Source of the DNA: Amycolatopsis coloradensis | GTDB taxonomy: Bacteria; Actinomycetota; Actinomycetes; Mycobacteriales; Pseudonocardiaceae | Direction: 5' to 3' | DNA length: 64,000 bases | Assembly: GCF_037997115.1 (NCBI RefSeq) | Contig: NZ_CP150484.1 | Coordinates: 6,083,547 to 6,147,546, forward strand | Part shown: positions 8,717-16,272 of the stretch, piece after piece | Position numbering within the stretch: position 1 is the first letter of the stretch | How the letters are laid out: every line of letters starts with the position of its first letter | Program-made: the position numbers and the translations under genes | Notes under the pieces: model-generated | What the model was told of the DNA's origin: nothing | Databases searched by the model: none | Seen by the model: only the letters and a program-made list of their open reading frames with translations

Positions 8717-9577
8717 TCAAAGCTTCTCTGCGTGAACGGTTCGTTCCAGGTCCGAGACCGGTGTGGACCGTCCCGACGGGCGGACATATCGGGCTGTGAG
8801 TTCATCGGAGCCCATTTGCTCGAGTTCACGCCAGCCGTGCTCGCCGAGGAACCGGTCGACGTCGTCCGGATTCAGCCCGAACCGCCAGATCCGGTCCTTC
8901 TCGACGAACTGCCGGTGCAGGGCCTCCGCGCCGTACATCGCGGTTCCGTCAAGGAAGTCCTTGCACACGTAGGTGAACAGCAGCCGACTTCCCGAACCGG
9001 CCTTGGCCAAGACATCGAGCGTCTTGCGGACACCGGCCTCGGTCAAATACTGGGTCACTCCCTCCCAGACGAACACCGTTACACCGTCCGGCCGGTATCC
9101 GTGTCCACTGAGGACGGTCTCCAGGTCGTCGCTCTCGAAGTCGATCGGGACCAGCGTCACCGCGTCCGGCACCCGGATCCGTTCGCGCTTGTCCTCGATG
9201 TTGCCCGGGAGATCCACTTCGAACACCCGGACCCCCGCGGGCACAGCCAGGCGATAGGCACGCGTGTCGAGACCGGCACCCAGCACGACCACGGCACCGA
9301 CTCCTTCGCGCACGTCCTCGGCGAACATCTCGTCCAGATAGCGCTTGCGGCAGGCGATGCCACCCCAGATCCCGGGCGCCTTCTTCTCCGACGCCGCGAC
9401 CAGCAGATCCCGGATCACCCGCCACCTGGCCAACCCGGCCAGAAACCTCACGGCCGCGGGGAGAACCTGGATCGCCATCTCGTCCTGTACCAGCCGCCGC
9501 GCGGGATGGTGCTGTTCCACGGCTGCGATCACCATCGGCCCGACCGCGGTCCCGGCCACTGTTCCCGTCATCGTCAC
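8717..9577 (-). CDS. SAM-dependent methyltransferase, LCM/TIGR00027 family
   Basis: The product has 286 residues. The class I methyltransferase motif is VVLGAGLDTRAYRL, with an acidic end of strand 2 at VFEVDLP and the family-specific WEGVTQYL at about residue 190. This is the leucine-carboxyl-methyltransferase-like family that is expanded in mycobacteria and other actinomycetes. Members transfer a methyl group from S-adenosylmethionine to a small-molecule or protein carboxylate or hydroxyl, but natural substrates are mostly unknown. It lies tail-to-tail with the antiporter unit and is 16 bp downstream of the RCK gene on the same strand, so it may be the last gene of the TrkH operon. Confidence 0.88.
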   Translation of the reverse strand: MTMTGTVAGTAVGPMVIAAVEQHHPARRLVQDEMAIQVLPAAVRFLAGLARWRVIRDLLVAASEKKAPGIWGGIACRKRYLDEMFAEDVREGVGAVVVLGAGLDTRAYRLAVPAGVRVFEVDLPGNIEDKRERIRVPDAVTLVPIDFESDDLETVLSGHGYRPDGVTVFVWEGVTQYLTEAGVRKTLDVLAKAGSGSRLLFTYVCKDFLDGTAMYGAEALHRQFVEKDRIWRFGLNPDDVDRFLGEHGWRELEQMGSDELTARYVRPSGRSTPVSDLERTVHAEKL

Positions 9578-9592
9578 GCCCCCATTTCCTGG

Positions 9593-10255
9593 TCAGGTCA
9601 GATCCGCCACTCGTTCGACCTCGGCTGTCCGTCCGGCCACGATCAGCACGTCGCCCCGGTTCACCACGGTGTCCGCGGTCGCGTAGGTGAAGCCCTCACC
9701 CGGTCGTTTGACCCCGACCACGGTGACGCCGTACTTGGCCCGCAGCCGGCTGTCACCCAGCTGACGCCCGACCGCCTCTTCCGGCGCGCGGGTCTTGACC
9801 ATCGCGTAGTCGTCTTCGAATTCGATGTAGTCCAGCATCCGTCCGGTCACGAGATGGGCCACGCGTTCGCCCATCTCGTGTTCGGGGAGCACGACGTGGT
9901 GCGCGCCGATCCGTTCGAGGATGCGGCCGTGCTGGCGGCTGATCGCTTTGGCCCAGATGTTCGGGATGTCGAAGTCGACCAGCAGTGCGGTGGTGAGGAT
10001 GCTGGCTTCCAGGTCGGTGCCGATACCCACGACGGCGCGGAAGAACTGGTGCACCCCGAGCTGCCGCATCACGTCCGGATCGGTGGTGTCGGCGACGACG
10101 GCGTGGGTGAGGTCGTCGGCGTGCCGCTGGACGATCTTCGGGTCCGAGTCGATCCCGAGCACCTCCGATCCGCGGGCGACGAGTTCCGACGCCAGCGAGC
10201 TGCCGAACCGGCCGAGACCGATCACAACGACACGGGAGATCTGCTTATCCGACAA
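9593..10255 (-). CDS. TrkA/KtrA-type RCK regulatory subunit
   Basis: The protein has 220 residues. An N-terminal Rossmann fold begins VVVIGLGRFGSSLA with the acidic IDSD that binds the adenosine ribose. The RCK_C domain occupies about residues 135-215. It forms the cytosolic octameric ring that gates a TrkH/KtrB K+ channel in response to ATP/ADP or NAD(H), and in many Gram-positives RCK_C also binds c-di-AMP. The start overlaps the end of the channel gene by 11 bp, so the two are co-expressed. Confidence 0.93.
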   Translation of the reverse strand: MSDKQISRVVVIGLGRFGSSLASELVARGSEVLGIDSDPKIVQRHADDLTHAVVADTTDPDVMRQLGVHQFFRAVVGIGTDLEASILTTALLVDFDIPNIWAKAISRQHGRILERIGAHHVVLPEHEMGERVAHLVTGRMLDYIEFEDDYAMVKTRAPEEAVGRQLGDSRLRAKYGVTVVGVKRPGEGFTYATADTVVNRGDVLIVAGRTAEVERVADLT

Positions 10256-11609
10256 TGGGTCGCTCCTCGGGATACTCGTAGCGCCGCGCGCGTTCGCGGA
10301 GCGCCAGTGCGGTGGCGAGCGTGATCGGGCCGAGTCTGCCGAGGAACATCAGCACCATCAGCACGATCTGGCCCGTGACGGGAAGCTGTGCGGTGATACC
10401 GGTCGACAGGCCGACCGTGCCGAACGCGGACGTGACCTCGAACAGCACATCGTCCAAGGCGAACGAGGTGATCGAGAGCAACACCACGGTGCCTGCCACA
10501 ACAGCGCCCACACCGAGCAGAGCGATACTCAAAGCCTGGCGCTGCACCTGATCGGTCAGCCTGCGCCCCATCACATGCACGGTCGGTTCGCCCCGGATCT
10601 CGGCGTAGATCACGTACCCGAGCAACGCGAACGTGGTGACCTTGATGCCGCCGGCGGTGCCCGCACTGCCGCCTCCGATGAACATGAGGATGTCGCTGAT
10701 GAACAACGTCGACGGTTGCAGCTGACCGACATCGAGGCTGTTGAACCCGGCGGTGCGGGGCATGACACCGTGGAAGAAGCCGACCAGCAGCTTGTGGTGG
10801 ACGTCGAGCTTGCCGAGGGTGTTTCCCCACTCGAACAGCAGCACCGCCACGGTCCCGACGAACAACAGTCCGAAGTAGACAGGGACCGTGATCTTCGTGT
10901 GCAGCGACCAGCGCCTCCGGCGACGTCTCCTGAGCACCTCGAACAGCACCGGAAAGCCGAGCCCACCGGCGATCACCGCGAACATGATCGGCACACAGAT
11001 CCAGGGGTCGGTCGCGAACCCGATCAGGCTGTCGGTGTAAAGGGCGAAACCCGCGTTGTTGAACGCCGACACCGCGTGAAAGACCCCGAGATATATCGCG
11101 CGCCCGAACGGTTCGCCGTATCCGGTGGCGAACCGGATGGTCAGCGCGGTGGCGATGACCGCCTCGATGCCGAGGCTGACGAGGATGACACCGCGGATGA
11201 CCGTGCGGACGTCACCGAGCCCGAGCGTTTTCGTCTCGGCCTGTGCGGTGAGCTGCATCCGCAGCCCGATCCGTCTCGACACCAGCAGCGTCAGCAGCGA
11301 CGCCAGCGTCATGATGCCGAACCCACCGACCTGGATGAGGCCGAGCACGACGAGCTCGCCGAACGTCGACCAGTAGGTCGGGGTGTCCACCACGACGAGG
11401 CCGGTCACGCAGATCGCCGACACGGCGGTGAACAACGCGCTCACCAGGCCGGTGGCCTCGCCGGACTCGGTGGCGACAGGCAGGGCGAGCAGCAGCGTGC
11501 CGGCCAGGGTCGCCATCCCGAAGCCGAACACGACCACACGAGCCGGGTGCCGCCAGCTCGGCATCAGCCGACGCCACCACGGCGAAGCACTGAGGAACGA
11601 GGTCACCAC
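10245..11609 (-). CDS. TrkH/KtrB-family K+ translocating subunit
   Basis: This 454-residue membrane protein has the four-fold M1-P-M2 layout. The filter-region glycines are in QVGGFGIMT, NNAGF, GGSAGTAGGIK and GTVGLSTG. It imports K+ (or Na+) through the cytoplasmic membrane under control of the overlapping RCK protein. I list the GTG at 11609; an ATG at 11564 would remove 15 residues and neither has a clear ribosome site. The channel gene that follows upstream (11644-12666) is 34 bp away on the same strand, giving one K+ transport operon. Confidence 0.92.
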   Translation of the reverse strand: MVTSFLSASPWWRRLMPSWRHPARVVVFGFGMATLAGTLLLALPVATESGEATGLVSALFTAVSAICVTGLVVVDTPTYWSTFGELVVLGLIQVGGFGIMTLASLLTLLVSRRIGLRMQLTAQAETKTLGLGDVRTVIRGVILVSLGIEAVIATALTIRFATGYGEPFGRAIYLGVFHAVSAFNNAGFALYTDSLIGFATDPWICVPIMFAVIAGGLGFPVLFEVLRRRRRRRWSLHTKITVPVYFGLLFVGTVAVLLFEWGNTLGKLDVHHKLLVGFFHGVMPRTAGFNSLDVGQLQPSTLFISDILMFIGGGSAGTAGGIKVTTFALLGYVIYAEIRGEPTVHVMGRRLTDQVQRQALSIALLGVGAVVAGTVVLLSITSFALDDVLFEVTSAFGTVGLSTGITAQLPVTGQIVLMVLMFLGRLGPITLATALALRERARRYEYPEERPIVG

Positions 11610-11643
11610 GGCCCGCCACGAAGCTCGATCGGTTTCCGGATGC

Positions 11644-12666
11644 TCACGAAGCCGCCATCGCGGCAGTGAGCTGACCAGGCGTGATCGGCCGGTGCCCGAC
11701 GTAGTAGAGCACGGTCCCGACGGGGAGAGTGGTCTTCCACGGTGGGCTGATCAGCAGCTGGTCAGCGGTCCGGACGGCGAGCACGGTCGCACTGTGTCTC
11801 CATCCGAACGCCGCCTGGCAATCGCCGAAGGTCGAAGGCTCTGTCAGCCGTAGCGTGTAGGTGTTGCCACCACCGTGGGTCATCAGCTCGGCGTAGACCT
11901 CGGTGATTCCCGGTGCCTGGATCTCTTCGGTCACCATATGCGGGCTGTGCCATTGGACGCACCGGATTCCGTCGTTCACATAGCGGAAATGCGCCTCCTT
12001 GGCGAGATCGCGGAGGGCGACCACGATATGCGCGCCTACCGCGACATGATCGACGGTGACCGCGACGGCCAAGGCCTCGTTGTCGTCCCGCGCGTCGATC
12101 AGCACGCTGTTCGCCCGGTGCACACAGGCGCGCCGCAGGACATCGTCCTCGGCGAGATCACCACGGACGAAGCCGATACCGCGGTCCGCCATCGGGTGGG
12201 TGTCGACCTCGTCCCACGTGGCGAGCACGATCGGACGGTCCCCACCCGCGACCAGTTCATCGACGATGCGCTGGGTCCGCCCTGGTGAGTACCCCAGCAC
12301 GACGACGTGGTCTTCGATGTCCAGAGTGACCGCCCCCTGCATACGGCGCCCTTTCGTCTTCTCGATGATCTCCGCCAGCTGAGCAAACACGGTCGTCAGT
12401 GTGACGATTCCACCCACGATGACATACACGCCGATCACGTGCCCCCACGACGACTCCGGATAGAAGTCGCCATATCCCACCGTCGCGGCGGTGACGACGA
12501 ACCACCACCAGTAGTTCTCCGGTTCCGTGATCGGGTTGCCCGATCGCTCGGCAAGCAGCATCAGCGGCCAGCTCGTCGCGAAGACGAACACGATCACGAC
12601 CAGCGGCGGCAAGCCGGTCCGCAAGCGTACGAACTTCCGCAGAAGCCGAATAAGGATGATCGGCAC
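11644..12666 (-). CDS. Two-helix K+ channel with cytosolic TrkA-N domain (Kch/MthK-like)
   Basis: The GTG at 12666 has GGGGAG six bases upstream and gives 340 residues. Two membrane helices flank a pore loop with the K+ selectivity filter TVGYGD at residues 62-67. A Rossmann domain follows (HVVVLGYSPGRTQRIV), then an RCK_C-like C-terminal part. It is a ligand-gated K+ channel. The nucleotide motif here is GYSPGR rather than GxGxxG, so the domain may bind a different ligand or none. A longer frame to 12948 lacks a convincing start. It heads the operon with TrkH and the RCK protein. Confidence 0.9.
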   Translation of the reverse strand: MPIILIRLLRKFVRLRTGLPPLVVIVFVFATSWPLMLLAERSGNPITEPENYWWWFVVTAATVGYGDFYPESSWGHVIGVYVIVGGIVTLTTVFAQLAEIIEKTKGRRMQGAVTLDIEDHVVVLGYSPGRTQRIVDELVAGGDRPIVLATWDEVDTHPMADRGIGFVRGDLAEDDVLRRACVHRANSVLIDARDDNEALAVAVTVDHVAVGAHIVVALRDLAKEAHFRYVNDGIRCVQWHSPHMVTEEIQAPGITEVYAELMTHGGGNTYTLRLTEPSTFGDCQAAFGWRHSATVLAVRTADQLLISPPWKTTLPVGTVLYYVGHRPITPGQLTAAMAAS

Positions 12667-12932
12667 GCAACTCTCCCCAGCAGCATGAACTCGCCCATGT
12701 CGTCGGCCACCGTAGCTCCTATCCGGACGAGCCGGACATGAGAACACAAAACCGATCACCTCACGGCCGCCCACAGAATCCGTCGGCACTCGCAAGCTCG
12801 CCGGGGCAATTTTTGCGATATTTTGACGACCGTCGCGCACTCGACCTGGGGCTATCAAAAACACGTCAGGAACCGTTAGCGCATGCGGACAATTCAGGCG
12901 TGTCTCACTAGGGTCCTCGCGGAGGTTCCTGA

Positions 12933-13553
12933 ATGCACGGTCAGACACTGGTGGTCGGGTTCGGTGTCACCGGCTCCAGCGCCGCTAGCCATCTGCTCGC
13001 CTGTGGCGCTGATGCCGCTGACCTCGTCGTGCTCGATGCCGACGCGGACGCGGTCCGGTCGGCCACAGAACTGGGCGCCCGTGCGTTGCGTGGCGACGGG
13101 ACCGATCGCGTCGCGTTCGCGCGGGCGGCCTCCGTAGAGGTCGATCGGATCGTCATCGCCTTGGTACCGGATCACACCGCGGTGATGTCGACGATGCTGG
13201 CACGCGAGCTGTGCCCTTCCGCGATGATCGTGACCGCTGTGCGCGAAAACGCTCACGTGACCACTGCCCGCCGCCTTGGCGCCGACCACGCGGTGGTCAC
13301 CGCCGAAGCCGCCGGCAGTGCCCTGGCCGGAGCTCTGCACCAGCGTCACCGTCCGGCGCGCACACCGTGGGCGATCGCCCAACGACCGGCCCGGGCATCC
13401 GAGGTGGGAAGAGAGCTGAGGGACAGCGACCCGACAGCGGTCGGACTGATCCGCGACTGCCGACGTCACTGGGGCACACACGCAGCCGGACTACGTGTGG
13501 CGCCTGGGGATCAGATCGTGCTCCTCCGGACACACACCCTCACAGAAAGCTAG
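12933..13553 (+). CDS. Stand-alone RCK (TrkA-N/TrkA-C) protein
   Basis: The ATG at 12933 has GGAGG eight bases upstream. The 206-residue protein starts with LVVGFGVTGSSAASHLLA and has a strand-2 acidic VLDADAD, followed by a short TrkA_C-like domain. No channel is fused to it. It lies 12 bp before the KimA-like permease and may gate that permease or the divergent channel set. It faces the channel operon across a 266-bp intergenic region that must hold both promoters. Confidence 0.85.
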   Translation: MHGQTLVVGFGVTGSSAASHLLACGADAADLVVLDADADAVRSATELGARALRGDGTDRVAFARAASVEVDRIVIALVPDHTAVMSTMLARELCPSAMIVTAVRENAHVTTARRLGADHAVVTAEAAGSALAGALHQRHRPARTPWAIAQRPARASEVGRELRDSDPTAVGLIRDCRRHWGTHAAGLRVAPGDQIVLLRTHTLTES

Positions 13554-13565
13554 GCTGCGCCGTCC

Positions 13566-15587
13566 ATGCCCAGAATTGCCGCCATCACCAAGCGCCTCCT
13601 TGTGGGCAGGCCCTTCCGTAGTGATCGCCTGTCCCACACGCTGCTGCCCAAGCGGATCGCGTTGCCGGTGTTCGCGTCCGACCCGATGTCGAGCGTGGCC
13701 TACGCACCCGAAGAGATCCTGCTGGTGCTCTCGGTCGCGGGGGCATCGGCGTTCGTGTTCAGTCCCTGGATCGCCCTCCTGGTCGCCGTCGTGATGATCT
13801 CGGTCGTCGCCTCCTATCGGCAGAACGTCCGCGTCTACACCTCCGGCGGCGGCGACTACGAAGTCGCCACGGTCAACCACGGTCCCCGATGGGGTCTCGT
13901 GGTCGGCAGCGCCCTGCTCGTGGACTACGTGCTGACCGTGGCGGTGTCGATCGCCTCCGCCGCAGCCAACATCGGTTCGGCCGTGCCCTTCGTGGGAGAA
14001 CACAAGGTCGAGTTCGCCGTCGGAGCGATCCTGGTGCTGACGGCCATGAACCTGCGCGGTGTCCGGGAATCGGGCACCGCGTTCGCGATCCCCACCTACG
14101 CCTTCGTGTTCGGCATCCTCGCCATGATCATCTGGGCACTGGTGCGGGTTTTCGTCGTGGGTGACGAGATCCGGGCCGAGAGCGCCGACTTCACTCTGGT
14201 CGAAGAAGGCGGGCATCTCGCCGGTCTCGGCTTCGCCTTCCTGATCCTGCGCGCGTTCTCCTCCGGCAGCGCGGCCTTGACCGGGGTCGAAGCGATCAGC
14301 AACGGCGTCCCGGCCTTCCGCAAACCCAAGGGCCGCAACGCCGCGACCACGCTGCTGATGATGGGCGTGCTCGCGATCACGATGTTCCTCGGGCTGATCA
14401 TGCTCGCCCGGCTCACCGGCGCCCAGGTCGCCGAAGACCCCGCACACCAGCTGATCGGCGCTCCGGAGGGCTATGAGCAGAAGACGCTGATCGCCCAGCT
14501 CGGCAACGCGGTGTTCGCCGGTTTCCCGCCGGCGAGCTGGTATGTCATCTTCTTCACCGGCCTGATCCTGGTGCTGGCGGCCAACACCGCGTTCAACGGT
14601 TTCCCGGTGCTCGGCTCGATCCTCGCCCAGGACCGCTACCTGCCCCGCCAGCTCTACACCCGCGGCGACCGGCTGGTGTTCTCCAACGGCATCGTCTTCC
14701 TCGCCGCGGCCGCGATCCTGCTCGTCGTCGCCTTCGACGCCGAGGTCACCCGGCTCATCCAGCTCTACATCGTCGGCGTGTTCATGTCGTTCGTGATCAG
14801 CCAGAGCGGAATGATCCGGCACTGGAACCGGCGACTGCGCACCGAAACCGACCCGGTCGTGCGCCGCCGGATGCGCCGCTCCCAGGCGATCAACGCCTTC
14901 GGCTTCTCCATGACCGCCCTGGTCCTGATCGTCATCCTCGTCACCAAGTTCACCCAGGGCGCGTGGATCTCCCTGGCCGCCATGGCCGCCATCTACCTGC
15001 TGATGACCGCGATCCGCCGCCACTACCAGCGGGTCGGCGACGAGCTCCACGACAGCGACGAGGACGAGCCGATCGTCCTGCCTTCACGCAACCACGCGAT
15101 CGTCCTGGTCTCGAAGCTGCACCGCCCGACCCGACGCGCCCTGGCCTATGCCAAAGCGGTACGGCCCGACGTGCTCGAGGCGATCACCGTCAACGTCGAC
15201 AACCAGGAAACCCGGGAACTTCTAGACCGGTGGGCCAAGCAGCCCTTCTCCATCCCGCTCAAGGTCATCGAATCCCCGTACCGGGAAATCACCAAACCGA
15301 TCCTCGATTACGTCAAACGCATACGCACCAACAATCCGCGCGACGTGGTCACCGTGTTCATCCCCGAATACGTCGTCGGACACTGGTGGGAGAACCTGCT
15401 GCACAACCAGAGCGCACTGCGACTGAAAGGGCGCCTCCTGTTCCAGCCCGGCGTCATGGTCACCAGCGTGCCCTGGCAACTCGACTCCTCCACGAAGGTC
15501 CGGCACCGGCCCGAACTCGCCCCCGGCTCGATCCGCCGAGGCCTCTACACGAAGGACACCAACGGCGAAGACCGGCACAACCCGTAA
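13566..15587 (+). CDS. APC-superfamily permease, KimA-like K+ importer
   Basis: This 673-residue protein has about twelve membrane helices (residues 30-490) and a C-terminal soluble domain of about 170 residues containing HAIVLVSKLHRPTRRALAYA. The N-terminal signature PVFASDPMSSVAYAPEEIL and the following LLSVAGA-like helix match the family that includes Bacillus KimA, a high-affinity K+/H+ symporter controlled by c-di-AMP. In this context of TrkH, a K+ channel and RCK proteins, K+ uptake is more likely than amino-acid uptake. That substrate is inferred. I see no ydaO-type c-di-AMP riboswitch upstream; only 12 bp separate it from the RCK gene. Confidence 0.85.
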   Translation: MPRIAAITKRLLVGRPFRSDRLSHTLLPKRIALPVFASDPMSSVAYAPEEILLVLSVAGASAFVFSPWIALLVAVVMISVVASYRQNVRVYTSGGGDYEVATVNHGPRWGLVVGSALLVDYVLTVAVSIASAAANIGSAVPFVGEHKVEFAVGAILVLTAMNLRGVRESGTAFAIPTYAFVFGILAMIIWALVRVFVVGDEIRAESADFTLVEEGGHLAGLGFAFLILRAFSSGSAALTGVEAISNGVPAFRKPKGRNAATTLLMMGVLAITMFLGLIMLARLTGAQVAEDPAHQLIGAPEGYEQKTLIAQLGNAVFAGFPPASWYVIFFTGLILVLAANTAFNGFPVLGSILAQDRYLPRQLYTRGDRLVFSNGIVFLAAAAILLVVAFDAEVTRLIQLYIVGVFMSFVISQSGMIRHWNRRLRTETDPVVRRRMRRSQAINAFGFSMTALVLIVILVTKFTQGAWISLAAMAAIYLLMTAIRRHYQRVGDELHDSDEDEPIVLPSRNHAIVLVSKLHRPTRRALAYAKAVRPDVLEAITVNVDNQETRELLDRWAKQPFSIPLKVIESPYREITKPILDYVKRIRTNNPRDVVTVFIPEYVVGHWWENLLHNQSALRLKGRLLFQPGVMVTSVPWQLDSSTKVRHRPELAPGSIRRGLYTKDTNGEDRHNP

Positions 15588-15752
15588 GCCTGTGGAGCAC
15601 AATGCCCAACAGGATTCGCCTGACTGGTCCAACGCCGTAGAGAAAGCATCAAAATACGGCGGTGCGGCAGCACATCGGCCGTGCGCGTCGCGCTTTCACG
15701 CTTATCGTGTAATGCCGACTATCTCGACGGCGGGAAAGGGGAACCACGGCCG

Positions 15753-16247
15753 GTGCCCGACCACCCCACAGCAGAGCTGGCCTGGCTGGTCAGCCAACCC
15801 TACGCGGTCGAGATCCTCGACGTCCTCGCCGAAGCGCCTCGCCCGCTCACGGATCTGCACCGGCAGCTGAAGGTTTCTCGCCGGACGATCTCCTCGGCGC
15901 TGCGCGTCCTCGCCGCGGCCGGGGTGGTCCGTCGCCGCGACCACTGTGGCAGCTGGGATAGCCTGCCTCCTCCGTCGACCCGCTTTGAGCTCACCCCTAC
16001 CGGTCGCGAATTCACTCGGCAGCTGAATCGGGTCGAGGTCTGGACGACGCTCTACGAGCAGTACCTCGGTACTCCGACCATCAGGAAAAGGACGAAGGCC
16101 ATGTGGGCACCGATCTCCATCGTGCTTCTCCTCGCCTGCCTCGGAAACATGATGCTCGGCCATGCCGGGCACGCGATCGTGTTCGGCATCGCTTGGCTGG
16201 GGCTCGTCGCCGCGGTGACGTATCGGGCACAGCACCGGACCACCTGA
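15753..16247 (+). CDS. Winged-helix transcriptional regulator with C-terminal membrane helices
   Basis: The GTG at 15753 with AAAGGGG upstream gives 164 residues; an in-frame ATG at 15681 would add 24. The winged helix (about residues 5-80) contains EILDVLAEAPRPLTDLHRQL and the recognition helix SRRTISSALRVLAAAGVVRR, most like HxlR/ArsR proteins. After a linker come two hydrophobic helices (ISIVLLLACLGNMMLGHAG and IVFGIAWLGLVAAVTY), so the DNA-binding part may be tethered to the membrane. It lies 25 bp before the PEP-synthase-like gene and probably controls it. The signal is unknown. Confidence 0.75.
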   Translation: MPDHPTAELAWLVSQPYAVEILDVLAEAPRPLTDLHRQLKVSRRTISSALRVLAAAGVVRRRDHCGSWDSLPPPSTRFELTPTGREFTRQLNRVEVWTTLYEQYLGTPTIRKRTKAMWAPISIVLLLACLGNMMLGHAGHAIVFGIAWLGLVAAVTYRAQHRTT

Positions 16248-16272
16248 TCACCCACGCGGCGAGGAGAATGAG

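Noticed and set aside
13491-15050. A 519-codon minus-strand open frame
   Set aside because: It is antisense to the KimA-like permease and is composed of charged low-complexity sequence.
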